In this document: one piece after another, positions 37,151-48,339 of the stretch | Position numbering within the stretch: position 1 is the first letter of the stretch | Layout of the letters: each line of letters opens with the position of its first letter | Assembly (NCBI GenBank): GCA_948099385.1 | Contig: CANUEZ040000193.1 | Coordinates: 5,778,501 to 5,842,500 of the forward strand | Reading direction: 5' to 3' | Length of the DNA: 64,000 bases | From: Fasciola hepatica | Taxonomy: Eukaryota; Platyhelminthes; Trematoda; Plagiorchiida; Fasciolidae | Notes under the pieces: model-generated | What the model was told of the DNA's origin: nothing | Database searches by the model: none | What the model saw: the letters and a program-made list of their open reading frames with translations, nothing else | Translations under genes and position numbers: made by a program

Positions 37151-37560
37151 GTCGAAGCTTCAGAGACATCAATTGAAATTCGCAAGTCGATATCATGCTT
37201 CACTCCGCGAATGCTAGTGAGAGTGACAAGTTTGTGGTCATCTTCCGAGTGAGGAGAGCGTGTAAGACGTCGACTGCGTGTATGGTTGTGTATTTTCATG
37301 ATTTGTAGTGTAAAAGAAACCAGCAACCGTGATCCTGAAATCTAAATTGGCAAACCACGTAAGGTCTCAATAGATCAGGCGTAGTAATTAGTCGGGCAAT
37401 TTCGGAGCTCTCTATCAGTTGTGCTCTGTTTTGTGAGATTCCTCGGCCTGGTGCCCTGTGTTTCGTGCAGTACATTAATTGGGCACCGTGTCTTTTGATT
37501 GTGTTGTGGGTCCAATAGGCCGTGTGCTTCCACTGTGTGTGGCATACCAACGCAAATAAG

Positions 37561-38173
37561 ATATTTTATCGAGTCTTAGTGAATTGAGACACTCTTTATC
37601 AAGTGTGCCATCGCGTGATATAACAAAAGTTCATTGCAACTCACGCAGTCATGGAATCAGACATCGTCATATGAACCATGATCAAGCGTACATGTGAGGA
37701 TTCTTGAATGTGTTTGTCTGCGCAGGTTTTCACCTGATCTCAAGCGGAAACTCTCCAATTTTAAGAATCAAATAGTTCTCTAAAATGAATATCGTTGGAA
37801 GTTGGAAGACGATAGAAATATCCTGCTCAGTTTTGACCAATTGAGCTGTTTCGTTTATTGACCAGTCCTTTGCGGCCTATGAAATCATATTCTCCAGAAT
37901 TGGCATTTGAACTAACATTCACGAAACTTTTCTTGGTTTTGTCCGGCTGATTTATTAGGTTTCAATATCGAAGTGTAATCATTCGATTAAGGAAATTGTA
38001 TCTCTGACGAATAAAACCGAAGTTAAACAAATTCTGATGCCAGGAACTTTACATCTGCTTGAGGGAGCTGGCTGAATTTCACATATCCCGTAGAGGACGA
38101 TAGTTGTCTTCGTGTCACCATCCAGGGTCACAGTTATCCCTAAATAAGTGCATACTGCAGTCCAGGTGTTCAT
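37561..38173. other. Unassigned stretch
   Basis: Nothing is recognised. A 64-codon minus frame (37979-38173) directly downstream of the next Penelope fragment is open, without known motifs. Confidence 0.4.
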
Positions 38174-38550
38174 TTAAAAATGGTAAATTGAAGTTCTCAT
38201 GAGATCAAAGGCAAAATTGCGCACACACACAACTAATGATAGCAAATGAAAACGCGTTACCGGCAAGGCTAACGTAATTATCCATTCTCGCTGTTTGCAC
38301 AGTTGAGGGTGACGTTGCTTAATTGCTAGTGCCTCCGCGTATCTCAATAATCGTTGATTGTTTGTGACATAAGTGACGGTGAACGCCGTGCTCAGATAAC
38401 TACAGTGATTTGTCTCCCACAGGTGTTTCGTAATGGATGACCTGAGTGTTCTGCGTGCGTTCGATGACGTCACTGATTGTATCTGTCCACTCATTGTTCT
38501 TTGTAACCAAACCGGAATATGTTCAACCATCCTATTACGCAATTGTCACC
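38174..38550 (-). pseudogene. Penelope-like element, GIY-YIG endonuclease C-terminus (copy 3)
   Basis: A 122-codon minus frame reads QLRNRMVEHIPVWLQR, then SSITKHLWETNHCSYLSTAF, then LLRYAEALAIKQRHPQLC, then WIITLALP. These are, in order, the RLxxRxxEHxPxWL helix, the SAIxxHLxxTxH block with its catalytic region, and the AEAxxIxxxxPxLC block of Penelope endonucleases. No reverse transcriptase is recognisable upstream (38550-40400), so this is an isolated 3' part, as expected for a 5'-truncated retroelement copy. Confidence 0.75.
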
Positions 38551-38559
38551 TTGACTGCA

Positions 38560-40360
38560 GTACGCACTAGTGAAGATGCAGCAAAATGGTCCGGAATACA
38601 TCGTGCAATCTAACGCTATTGATTTCTATGTTCAAATTTGTGTCGGGAAAGCTATGTTTCCAATTCCTAAATAAATCTCAAACAATTGAGTATTCACATC
38701 CAGAATGATGAAAATTTCCATTTACGGAAAATTGTTTCATGAGTGTATATTCATCAAACTACTGCAACCAAGCTCATTTCGACGGAATGTAATTACTTCA
38801 ACAGAAAACGTTGTATAACTTCCTAATATGATTGGTCGCCGCCTATTTTGTTTGCAAACAACAAGGAGGTTTTTACAGCAATAGGAAGGCTAAACGCAGT
38901 GAAAGCAGTCTTCAGCACTGAATCAAATATATGGTCACAATCGCTTGTACACGACCGCATTCAAAGAAGACGAACCGCCCCTCCACTTGCATGAATGCTC
39001 TTCCTTTTTATTATCGGTATATGGGGCAAATCAACCTTGTTCAGCTGAGTTCAATTTCCATATAAACAGCTGGTTGGGAATAAACCTCTTTATTATGGCA
39101 CTCAAAATTGTACAATGCCATACTGTAGGAGGATCGAGCTTGTCCATTTTCATGTTAATCATCTGCGAAAGTACATTTTCAGTCACATGATGATGACGTG
39201 TAAGTTCACAAATTTTATATGAACAGAACTATGGAAAGAGCAAAATAAACGAATCAAAGTCAATAATCAGGCTGATTTGATATGAATATTTTCGTAAGTC
39301 ACGTTTCATAGAATTCATGACAGAAACTAGCATCGGTCTTTCTCGACAATGGGAGGATCATGTGTGGATTGACCACAACTTACCGATAGTTGGGATATTC
39401 TAGGGATAGTCGGTTAAACTCAGCTCACATGTTGCTGTCCATGGTGAACCTAAGGCACCAGAGCACGTTGGAGTGTCAACAGAAGACATGTCGTGGTCAA
39501 ACGGTAATGTTCCTCGTACTGACTGCATTGTTAGTTCCTGCTGCATTGCTTGAGGAGCAGTGAGTGGTGAGAACAGGAACATCGGAAAAATGGGTACTTG
39601 ACTCGGTAATATTGGAGGAATCTGGATAAATCAACTATTATTTAGTGAGTGGTGATGAGTAGTAGATGGTCAACCGCTCCATATGGTATCTGAGTGAGAC
39701 CACAGCATCATACCACGATAAAGGTAACTATACCGTTTTACCCAGAACGTTAGTCGCTGTCACTTCATTTGGAGCCGAGAAGGTTTTCATGGAAATAGAG
39801 GAGGAACTCACATATTTGTTGACGATGCTTTTGAAATACACGACGTATGGCAACGGACACCTCAAAATCAAACGAAATGCCTATTTTATTAGAAGAAAGA
39901 ATTTAAGGGAAGAGAAAGGATGAAAACACACAAGGAGGAAAAAAAGAAATCATCGTGGCTGATCTAACACATAATACCTTGAAATTTCGAATTAGAATGA
40001 TGAGGCAATTTTGTGATTAGTATGGTATTGTATCTCGATTAGAGGGCATATTTGCCCCAAAGACACGATTCGGATGAAAATATTACTACAAAGTGATGCA
40101 AATTGCGCCCTAAACTGACAAGATTAGGATTTCAATGGAATTCAGTCTTCATATTTCCTCCACTGCATCAAGTAGATTCAAATCTGGGTAGTTCAGTCGT
40201 ACGTGGAGTTGGAACATCATTAAGAAAATTGGAGTTAGATGGCGACCGATTTTATGTAGGTTCATCTGCAAAGGTCAATTGTATATCAGACTGGGCAACA
40301 AGCTTTCGGATAAGTTAGTGCTTGAGACAAAAGACCAAGCCTTGATCTCGCTACAAAAAT
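38560..40360. other. Unassigned stretch
   Basis: Open frames of 81 codons (38945-39190, +) and 85 codons (39666-39923, +, basic C-terminus) have no recognised family. The last 250 bases probably belong to the mariner fossil that follows, but do not read in frame. Confidence 0.4.
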
Positions 40361-40660
40361 ATGCTCAACGGCTCGACTGGAAATTCTCTTTTGCACAGGA
40401 TTGGACCAAATGTACCTATACCTTGGTCTCGAGGATCTCTGGATATAAGTCCAACGGCATATTTCCTGGGCGGTTATGTTGAGATGAAATTTCACGAACT
40501 CAGGGCCGAGAACCTGGATGAGTTGGAAAGTCGGATCCAACCTGTATGTGATGCGATTCCAACATCAATGCTAGAGGCAGTTCAACATAATATGATTCGA
40601 CGGCTGACGATTTGCCTGGTTCAAGTTGGCAGCGTTTTTTCAGCATCTAATGTGACGGTA
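40361..40660 (+). pseudogene. Mariner-like (IS630-Tc1-mariner) transposase C-terminal fragment
   Basis: A 115-codon frame contains SRGSLDISPTAYFLGGYVE, matching the RSPDLSPxDYFLWGYV block that carries the third catalytic residue region, then a run ENLDELESRIQPVCDAIP and MLEAVQHNMIRRLTICL, matching the NLxELxxRIxxxCxxIPxxMLxxVxxxxxRRLxxC tail. The N-terminal helix-turn-helix and the first catalytic Asp are not found. No terminal inverted repeat was seen. It is the only plus-strand element among the minus-strand fossils of this sub-region. Confidence 0.65.
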
Positions 40661-40945
40661 AATACGGTGCCTATCAGCAACAGAGAACGAACTATTCCTT
40701 TTGTTTAGAGCCGAGGAACGATCAAACAGTCTTCTTAAAGGCCAACACGACCTGATTTTGCTCGTTGATCTTGGTTTTTGAAACCAAATTTGAGGTAATC
40801 GTGGTCCAGGCTCAAATGTCGATTTAACTCAATCGGTCCAAGAACCATAGTGGAAAATGGAGCAGTTCAATACGCAACAGTCTCGCTTTAGCCGCCGAAA
40901 TTTGACGATGACAAGCAGTGGAACAGTCGAAGAGCTGGTACGTTT
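40661..40945. other. Gap between mariner and BEL fragments
   Basis: No signal. It probably contains decayed BEL sequence downstream of the RNase H block. Confidence 0.4.
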
Positions 40946-41740
40946 GTCAGAAAGATATAGTGCGGAAACGACGAAGAGAAATTATTTGACGCCATATTTC
41001 AGGCAACATTTCCCTGATGACATTCTCTGAATTCTCATCAGTTGGAACATATCGCCACTCACGGTGCGATGGACGGTTTCCTATGAGAGCAACTTTAGAG
41101 GCCACAAAGGAGACGAATGGCACTGACAATAATAATTCACTGCAAAACAATGTTGCAATTCGTCCATGAAACAAGCCGATCTATTTGCATTTGTAACTCG
41201 TGAGTGATGTCGTTGAAAACCGTGTTCCAAGAACAACCGCAACTAATTCAGGTCGCGGTATTGTGAGAAATTTGCACGGTGCCATTTAAAGTTTTCTCAC
41301 CATGAAAAAGTGAATAGGTCCACAGTCAGACTGGAACCGCGAATACCCAGCTGGACTATAACCATTTGCAGATGCAGCACTAAAGATGTGCATCTCTACT
41401 AACCAATATAGCGGGTATTTGTTTACCAGACATCTATCGACGCGAATGGGAGCTATAAATTTTTTGTTCTTCGACCATTTCGTCCATCCGCCTCGCACAC
41501 AATCAACGGACTGACGGTCCCAATCCAGACAATGATTGCATACACCGCGAAAGATCTGCCTTGCTGGCGGCAGCATAAGAAAGACCAAATCCAAGGGATC
41601 ATACAATATAGCCACATGTTTTACGACAGATAAAAAGCAAGAGTTGCTACAAGGCACGATTTACATTCAAGACGATCTCGCTGCGTCTCAACGTGGTTTA
41701 TACTGCAAAACGATCCATATCAAATAAATTAATATGCAGC
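40946..41740 (-). pseudogene. BEL/Pao RNase H-region fragment
   Basis: A 123-codon minus frame (41286-41657) reads ILYDPLDLVFLMLPPARQIF, matching YDPLGLVSPxxLPxRxLFQ after the BEL RT, then VEMHIFSAASANGYSPAGY where the RNase H active-site Asp of FSDAS is Ala. A second frame (40947-41174) gives VSFVASKVALIGNRPSHREW and YVPTDENSENV, matching FVANRxAxI...xQWRYVPTxENPAD. The same blocks are intact in the BEL element at 57275-58705, of which this is a far older relative. Confidence 0.78.
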
Positions 41741-41985
41741 AGTATTGTGCGACAAATATAGGGGAATTACAAAAAATGTCACCGTGGTAAAGACACATTT
41801 CCAAACAGCTTGTTCTGCTGATACAATATGGGTTTTCATCGATGTACGGCTACGGCTTCGGCAAACCTCAATACCCTTGCATTCCTTATCACGTATATGA
41901 CCCGAAACGCAGTGTTTCGGTCAGCTGGATGTTGCGTCATCTGAAGATGACAAGCGACTGCAGACGATTATACCTTTTGATTTCG
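41741..41985. other. Junction between BEL and Penelope fossils
   Basis: No recognisable signal over about 250 bases. Confidence 0.4.
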
Positions 41986-43040
41986 AACTTTGTGAATATG
42001 CGTTTGATCTGAACTGGAGTGCATCACAAGACGTTGTGCCCAATTTGGAATGTGTCCAAATAATCGGTTAGACAACTGTCGCTCTGTTCCACCCTTGTAG
42101 ATTGCTCCGCAAATTCTTAAATAAGATTAGATTTGGTGTACAGAGCTGGACGTTATTTTCACCGAGGGCTTTGAGGCCCCAATCGTTCGATGATCAATTT
42201 CTAAGTTAGTTGCATATTATTTTCGAAGATACGCTGAACCAAGTCGCCGTTTGAGCTGGCGCTTGACAACATCACCGTTGAATGGAAGACAGTGAATGAC
42301 TGGTGATTCCTCTATAGAACAAGTCGTTCTTATTGTGACTGTAGGCCTGCTGTGACTTTCGATGAAGGTATCAAGATACTCGTTTCCGATCAAGTCCCCT
42401 TTTAGCAGTCGTACTTCGCTGTCAATCATGTTTCCGCGCGAATTCGTCTTGCTCGCTGAAATAGTGTTCGGACCGGGCTACGTTTATATTCCACAGGAAC
42501 AAAGCTGTCAGTGTGCAAGTAAAGATTTGTCCAAGTTTCTTTTCCACGGAATCAGATTTGGCAATCGTTCCATCTTTTCTCCCGGTCATGAATATCTCGA
42601 ATAAAAGAAGTGCATTGTCCACTTCCGCGCCCATCGTAGATCGTATACTTGGATGCAGATGATTGAGTTCATCCAAAATCCATGTCTTCTATTCTGGACT
42701 TTTGTTATGATAGGAATATCATCAACGTATATTTTGTAAAGCTCTGTGCTTTCCAGGTTATGCTCGCCCTCACAAGTTGGCCGAACCAAATTTTCCGGAA
42801 CAACCAGTAACTTTTGCGGTTGCATTGAATGGACTTCACTTGCGGGCTGTTTCTTGAGATCTAGGTTTCTGTACAACACCAAAGAAAATAAAGAGCATTG
42901 AGACACTGGCACAATTCGAATATCTATTCGAACAGCCAAAAATATTAAAAAACATTTACAAAAGATGCGCAAACTTCGTTTCTGGTGCAGCTGGTTGACT
43001 TGGAATAACAGTAACTGGTAACATCGTCCAGACATCAGTC
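41986..43040 (-). pseudogene. Penelope-like element, RT and GIY-YIG fragment (copy 2)
   Basis: Reading minus: LYKIYVDDIPIITKVQ near 42740 is the Penelope RT active-site block with YVDD intact; LNHLHPSIRSTMGAEVD is the LNxxHxxIxFTxExE block after it; PVIHCLPFNGDVVKRQLKRR near 42240-42300 is the VxLPxxGxxxxxLKRxL linker; and CGAIYKGGTERQLSNRLFGH near 42045-42105 is the endonuclease CGxxYIGxTxRxLxxRxxEH block, with the Ile of YIG changed. At least three frameshifts are needed. The RT part before YVDD is degraded beyond recognition. Confidence 0.75.
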
Positions 43041-44930
43041 ACTCACCACATCTGAGTGCATTTGTATTAACGAAAATCTGCAGTTGCAAACTGGCTTGAT
43101 AATTTTACACCCTAACAATGATTCCAGACCCGTGCTGACTCAATGGAGTGAATATGAGAAAATGGAAACCGTTCTTGACTATCCCAGCAAGTTTGTGCGC
43201 GAAGATAACTGCGATGAACCTGATGAACTAGAACAAGAGGTATCGGCTGAAGCACACAGTCTACTAGAAAGAGTTTACCAATTAGATCACAGCTCAACAT
43301 CTGCTGCCAAATGGAACTCAAAATCCACAACTGCATGGTCCACCGAAACTACACAAACCAGAATTTTCACCGAGACAAATACTATAGATGATAAATTCAT
43401 CACAGCACGGATTGGCGAAATGGGTGTTGAAATTGCTTGGGCCATTTCATGATATAATGGCCAGAGACACTATCAGAGAAAGTTCCGAAATAATAGTGAT
43501 CTTTGGGCCAGATCATTGTGATAGGGAAACACACGGCTTCATTTGATGTCTAATCACTGTTCATGAACTTCCCCTTAACTGAAACCATGCGTATCATCTG
43601 AAACCGTGTCGAGCAAAAATAATTCAAAATCGGTATACCAGTCTATTTTCAGGAACGGCAATTACTACCATGTTCAACAGTCGTATCGTGTTCTTCCCCT
43701 GGCCGAGCCTACAGACAAATTGACGCAGTCGCAATGCGCAGCTCATTGAATTCTTTTTATCAGATATATTTATGGCTCACCTTAAGGAAACTATGAGCCT
43801 GTAGCCGCAAAAGCCCAGTGTACTATTAATGATAACCGGAAGCCAGAATCTAAGGCTGGCAGTTTGGGACCGCATAAGGTCCCAATATGTCAGGTGTGGG
43901 TACCAGCCGACTCCCAATGGATTTCTCCTTGCCACAAAAATGATCATCATTCGAGGGTGTGGAAACTCTGACTTACGAAATAACAAGTGAAAACTCTGTG
44001 CCAGCGATTGCAGTTTGGTGTATCTTGCCCATAGAAAAGGCTCTCTTGCCAGGAAACAGGAGGATAATTGCCTACAGAAACAAACAATTTGGTATTGATT
44101 TTCGAGTACCGTTTTTTCTTTGGAATTGTTTTCATATAAAAAGGGAGTTCGAGGAATTCCTCGGATTATTGAGAAAATCTTCCACAGTGTGTTCTGGTCA
44201 TCACTGTTAAACTTGGATAAAGAAGGGAAACATTTGGAGGACTATCCGACAGCAAATCACGTGATCATACAAATGATTACCACGAATCTCCTAATCGACA
44301 CGGAAATTCCAAAAATACAGGATGTTGGTCTCTCTGAAACGGTTTACCTACCCCTTTGTTCTGCTCAATTAATATTATAATCTGTTTGTTATCTTCAGAA
44401 AGAAATGGTATTGATGACGCTGACTTTTTACCACATGCAATGAGGTCGTGGGAATGCAATCTGGATCATTGGCTTCATAAATTTCAAATTAGACTGTCAT
44501 TCTGGAATATCGAAAAATGGACTATATGCTGATGTTTATCCGTCAGTGAGCTTGGCTTTACATTACATATTACGGGCGAACATTTGTCAGAGCGCAGAAT
44601 ATAAGGCCTAGACAACAGGCCGGATGTTCGAAACCCAAATGGATGTTTCGATATCCTGCCTACTGATAAGTAGCCCTGTGATGAATGTCATTCAAAAGGA
44701 GTTGGGAATTCTCCACAATTTTTTCACCACTTAAATCAATCATTTATTGTTGGTGCTTTCTCATTAACTTAACGGTCATTATCTTTTCAAAATTACCGTC
44801 ATTGCCGAATGAAGCTCTGTTACAGTTTCATTTCCAATGAGAAACCGATGTTGAATGAAATCATTCCGGCTACACGTACATTTTGATCTTTCCTCTGTCT
44901 AATTATTTATACACAGCTCTGCTTCATGTG
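43041..44930. other. Unassigned stretch between Penelope copies
   Basis: A 122-codon acidic frame (43084-43452, +) has no recognised domain. The stretch 43790-43930 shares two short tracts with arm B (48060-48135), ATAACCGGAA and a CCAATATGTCAGGT-like tract at similar spacing, and is probably a piece of the same unnamed repeat. A perfect box-B-like GTTCGAAACC at about 44612 has no convincing box A partner. Confidence 0.4.
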
Positions 44931-46254
44931 GGCTAGAACGATCGCTTGATCGTAGTTGCGTATTGGATCAGCAAGAGAAACTCACAAAATTGGAAAATCA
45001 CATTCCTGGTTCTCACGGCTTCGGCTGTGGCTAAGATGCGACACTTGACAAGTCTTGATTGCTTTTCTCGGATTTTGTAAATGGTGCGAAAAGCGTTTAT
45101 CACCTCCACTGAGTGGTTTGACTCAACAAGGTGTGAGCACACCGCACTCATGATTGTCTTAATTTCTCCCGTGTTCAGCCAGGCCGGGTGGTGTTCACAA
45201 ACGCGTTAGGATAAGCGCCGAGTCTGGCGACCAAAGTACCTAGTTCCACAGGAACAGGTGAAAGGATAGACACAAGAACGAGGTTTCGGAATTCGGCACT
45301 GTGTCTTTCAATCGAAAACACACTATTTCTTTGGAAACGAATAGGATTTGTAACTCTTCTGCGCAGAATGTTCTGTTGATTACTCCCGATAATCTTCGTT
45401 AGCTAATTGAACGGCAAACACACATGTAGTGCCTTCTTAGCGGCTCCTATCTCCTTTGATTTCCCTTCAGTTTCTTGCATCGTCTGGTCGATAAACCATT
45501 CAGGATAGCTGTTATTTAGGAAAACACTCCGCGGAAAAAAGAGTCCATTTCTTATTGTGTCTTCGGAGCAGATTTTTCTTGCTCTGGCATTTAGGCAACG
45601 TATACGATTTTTCTTCTTTTTGAGGGGCACAAAGCGGTGAAATTGGATGTATTGTCCGTTCCATGTAGCGTTTCTACGCACTGATAACTGGGCACTGAAC
45701 TGGGCAGTGGTACAATTGTTAGGAAGTAGGTTTTTGCCCAAATTCGTATCCAGCACACATATTACGTTGTCTACGTATCGTTTGTACAAGGTTAAATATC
45801 GGATTACAGATTCACACTAATATTATTCAAGTTTTGCCATGAAAATATCACCGAATAGGGGTCCCATAGGTGATCCCATTGCAAGTTCCTCCTTCTGACG
45901 ATAGATTTCACCATTGAATGGAAACTGGATATTCTGTGTGCATACATATAGTATTCATTTCAGTTCATCCAACGGGATACCCCAATCGATTCCGTTGCTC
46001 TGAATGTATTCACACAGACAAATGATTTTTCCACTGAACGGGACATTTGTGAACAATGAGGTAACACCAAGTGATATCATTCGCTTTCCTTCTAGATCAA
46101 GGTTCCTCACAGTTTCTACAAAATGAAAGGTGACTTGTAGACTGTGTCTAGAAATTGCCACCGTTACTGGTTCCAATAAATCAGTCAACCAATTTACTGC
46201 TGCCTGATATGGAGAAATACACATATTCAAAATTGGTTTCAATGGGACAAAATT
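44931..46254 (-). pseudogene. Penelope-like element, RT and GIY-YIG endonuclease (copy 1)
   Basis: This is the longest Penelope copy. Reading minus: VPLKPILNMCISPYQA (46190-46240), then ISLGVTSLFTNVPF where the family has SFDVxSLFTNVPL (first catalytic Asp replaced by Gly), FNGEIYRQKEELAMGSPMGP near 45870-45915, YKRYVDNVICVL where YVDD is YVDN, RIRCLNARARKICSEDTIR, the FLNNSYPEWFI block, and finally the endonuclease: TCSCGTRYFGRQTRRLS near 45205-45260, then CEHHPAWL and SAVCSHLVESNHSVEV. Two catalytic residues of the RT are lost and frames change several times. It abuts the inner edge of arm B. Confidence 0.82.
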
Positions 46255-47658
46255 CAGTGAGCTGTTTTTTCAAAGTGATATGCGATGCATATTAGAAAGC
46301 CCAATTTACCTTCAGCTTCGGTAATTTAAACACTCCATTATGAGTTTTTCCGAAGCTTTCGGATTCAAGGTGTCAACAATAGATAACAGTGGGGTTGAGA
46401 TGGATAAACTAGAAAATAAGCAAGATTATTGAGATATGGTGGACACAGGCTTATTCTACTTGATACGGGAAAGTTGAAATGAGCAACATTATAACTAATA
46501 CAGGTAACAAACTGAGTATGGTTAACTGGGCCCATAGAATAAGTACTAACTGAGGTGAACTTCCTTGTAAGTTCCTACTTAGTTTATATCAATTGTCAGT
46601 TCTATAATATTTCTCTTTTCTGTGACCCTGCTAACGGGACCAAGTGGAATGGGAGGTCCTGTAATTCATTGACTAACAGTGGTCTTGTAAAATGACCTCC
46701 ATAATGAGACTCAAAAACGCTCAGTTTGTGTGTAGTGAAGGAGTAAATAACACTGGGGACAGTGTTTCATTCTTTGAGGAGGAGCAGTGCAGTTGGCAGG
46801 CTGTTAGCAGTCATACTGGAGTTCGAATAATGCATTTGTATGGTCCTGTTGCTGCGCTCATTGAGTCTTTGTACTCATGGAGTGTCCTCCGTTTTTGTTT
46901 TTAAAGGTTGAACACAAGCAACCAATCACGAAAGACACTGATCCTTGTATACTACTTCTGAATCGAGAGTCTAACTAGTTGACTTGGTACTGTAGGGCGT
47001 GTTAGACTTTCTAAGCGAGGTTCAAGAGACCTTGCCACTCAATCGTTAGATACTTTGAGATATATGGATAGGTGCCGTGATTAGTCGGGCTCTTGCATCC
47101 GCACACTTTCTTCATCAACTAAATTCCATTATTGACACGGGATGCGATAAGTTCAATTACGAAAACTGTACATTAAAGGAACAGGTGACGGGTGGTGATC
47201 AAGCGATCATCATAAAAGTCTCCGAACCCAGAGGCTGAAAATTGAACGAAAAAGTGTTTTGTCAAATGTTGGGAATATGACGTTTCGAAATAGGTACACC
47301 GATGTCGGTTTCCTCTAAGGACTCTAAGACTACAATCATCTGGGGCAACGGAAATCAGTGATCAGTAGTGGTGAAAATGAAACAAACAAGAAAAAACAAC
47401 CTAAAATTCGGACACTGACTATCGGACCATAAGCTTCTCAACCAGGTTAGATCAGTGTTGAATTTCATGCTGTTCGAATTTAGTTTCGTCTAAAATGTTA
47501 CCAAATCCATCACTTTTTGATATTTCGCGATGCGCGGAATCGTGTGTGCGGAATGTTTGTACTGATTATTTACACTTTATCCTTAGAAACTAGTACACTC
47601 TTGTGTTACGGATGTTTTTCATTTACCTTGTTCATGGTGCTCCCTGATTGGTCAGACA
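46255..47658. other. Inner third of arm B, no gene recognised
   Basis: This stretch is collinear with 11620-13385 in arm A. A 70-codon frame (46692-46904) lacks recognised motifs. Confidence 0.5.
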
Positions 47659-48282
47659 GTGACTTTTGATGGGCACACTGTAAATCGAGCAATATGACCG
47701 GTGCAAGCGACTTTATAAACCACCGAATATTTACCAATGTCGAGATTACTTTGTTGCGCACTGTAACAATATACTGACTGCTTTTCCCGAAGAACTGACG
47801 TTTGACATCATCGAGGTTTGCACTTCAACTTTAGCAACTGAAAATGGTTGCAGCAGCCAGGTTTTGACATATTCTATTATCAGACAAGAAAAATCGCGTT
47901 TTATAGTCTGCTTGATAACAAGGGTGCTCTGATGAAACAGAGAACGGTCCTACGGCCTTGTAGACTTCGGGTTATGAAATTTTGGATATAGTTCATGCCT
48001 GCGGTTGATTGTGGTGGAAGCGGTATGTATCCCATGGTCACAAAGGCTCACTCAACAATCAGGGATAACCGGAAAACAGACCCTGGGAATTAAGAGGAGC
48101 GCCACACGAGTTCCAAATAGGTCAGGTCCGGTATCGAGTAGGGCGATAGTGTAAATACTGTCCACAAGCGGCTTTCTTGTTATTTAGCTGACTGATGATT
48201 GTGAAATTTCATCAGTATTCGGCCAATCACAGCCGACATTTTACTGCCCCCCGAGAACTGGAGTTTGTGGGTCCATCGTGTG
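47659..48282 (-). repeat. Segment present in arm B only
   Basis: Arm A reads straight across this point (about 11620-11625, in CCGACCATCATACTGACCAATCAG), whereas arm B carries about 620 extra bases. Part of the extra sequence (47685-47815) is a diverged copy of the stretch at 9437-9560; its minus-strand reading keeps FFGKSSQY and RWFIKS where the arm A/B fossil has FFKKSNQY and GGFIGL or DGFIKP. The other end (48060-48135) resembles 43830-43920. I see no clear target duplication. It is either an insertion of a BEL-like fragment into arm B or a deletion from arm A. Confidence 0.6.
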
Positions 48283-48339
48283 GTATGATGGTCGGCTGAG
48301 GAACCTATCGACCTGCTCTACTCATCACTCTATATTCTC

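Larger units (their letters stand above)
35280..37560 (-). mobile_element. Decayed Jockey-like LINE
   Basis: Reading minus, an endonuclease remnant (about 36720-37150), a linker (36350-36680) and a reverse transcriptase (35330-36122) lie in order. The block sequences fit the Jockey/CR1 group and differ from the CR1-like LINE at 20560-24245. The 5' limit is uncertain and the 3' end is lost in unrecognised sequence below 35330. A purine-rich run (36001-36014, AG repeats) lies within the RT part. Confidence 0.75.

Noticed and set aside
44580..44640. Perfect box-B-like GTTCGAAACC as part of a tRNA gene
   Set aside because: No box A at the right distance and no acceptor stem pairing.
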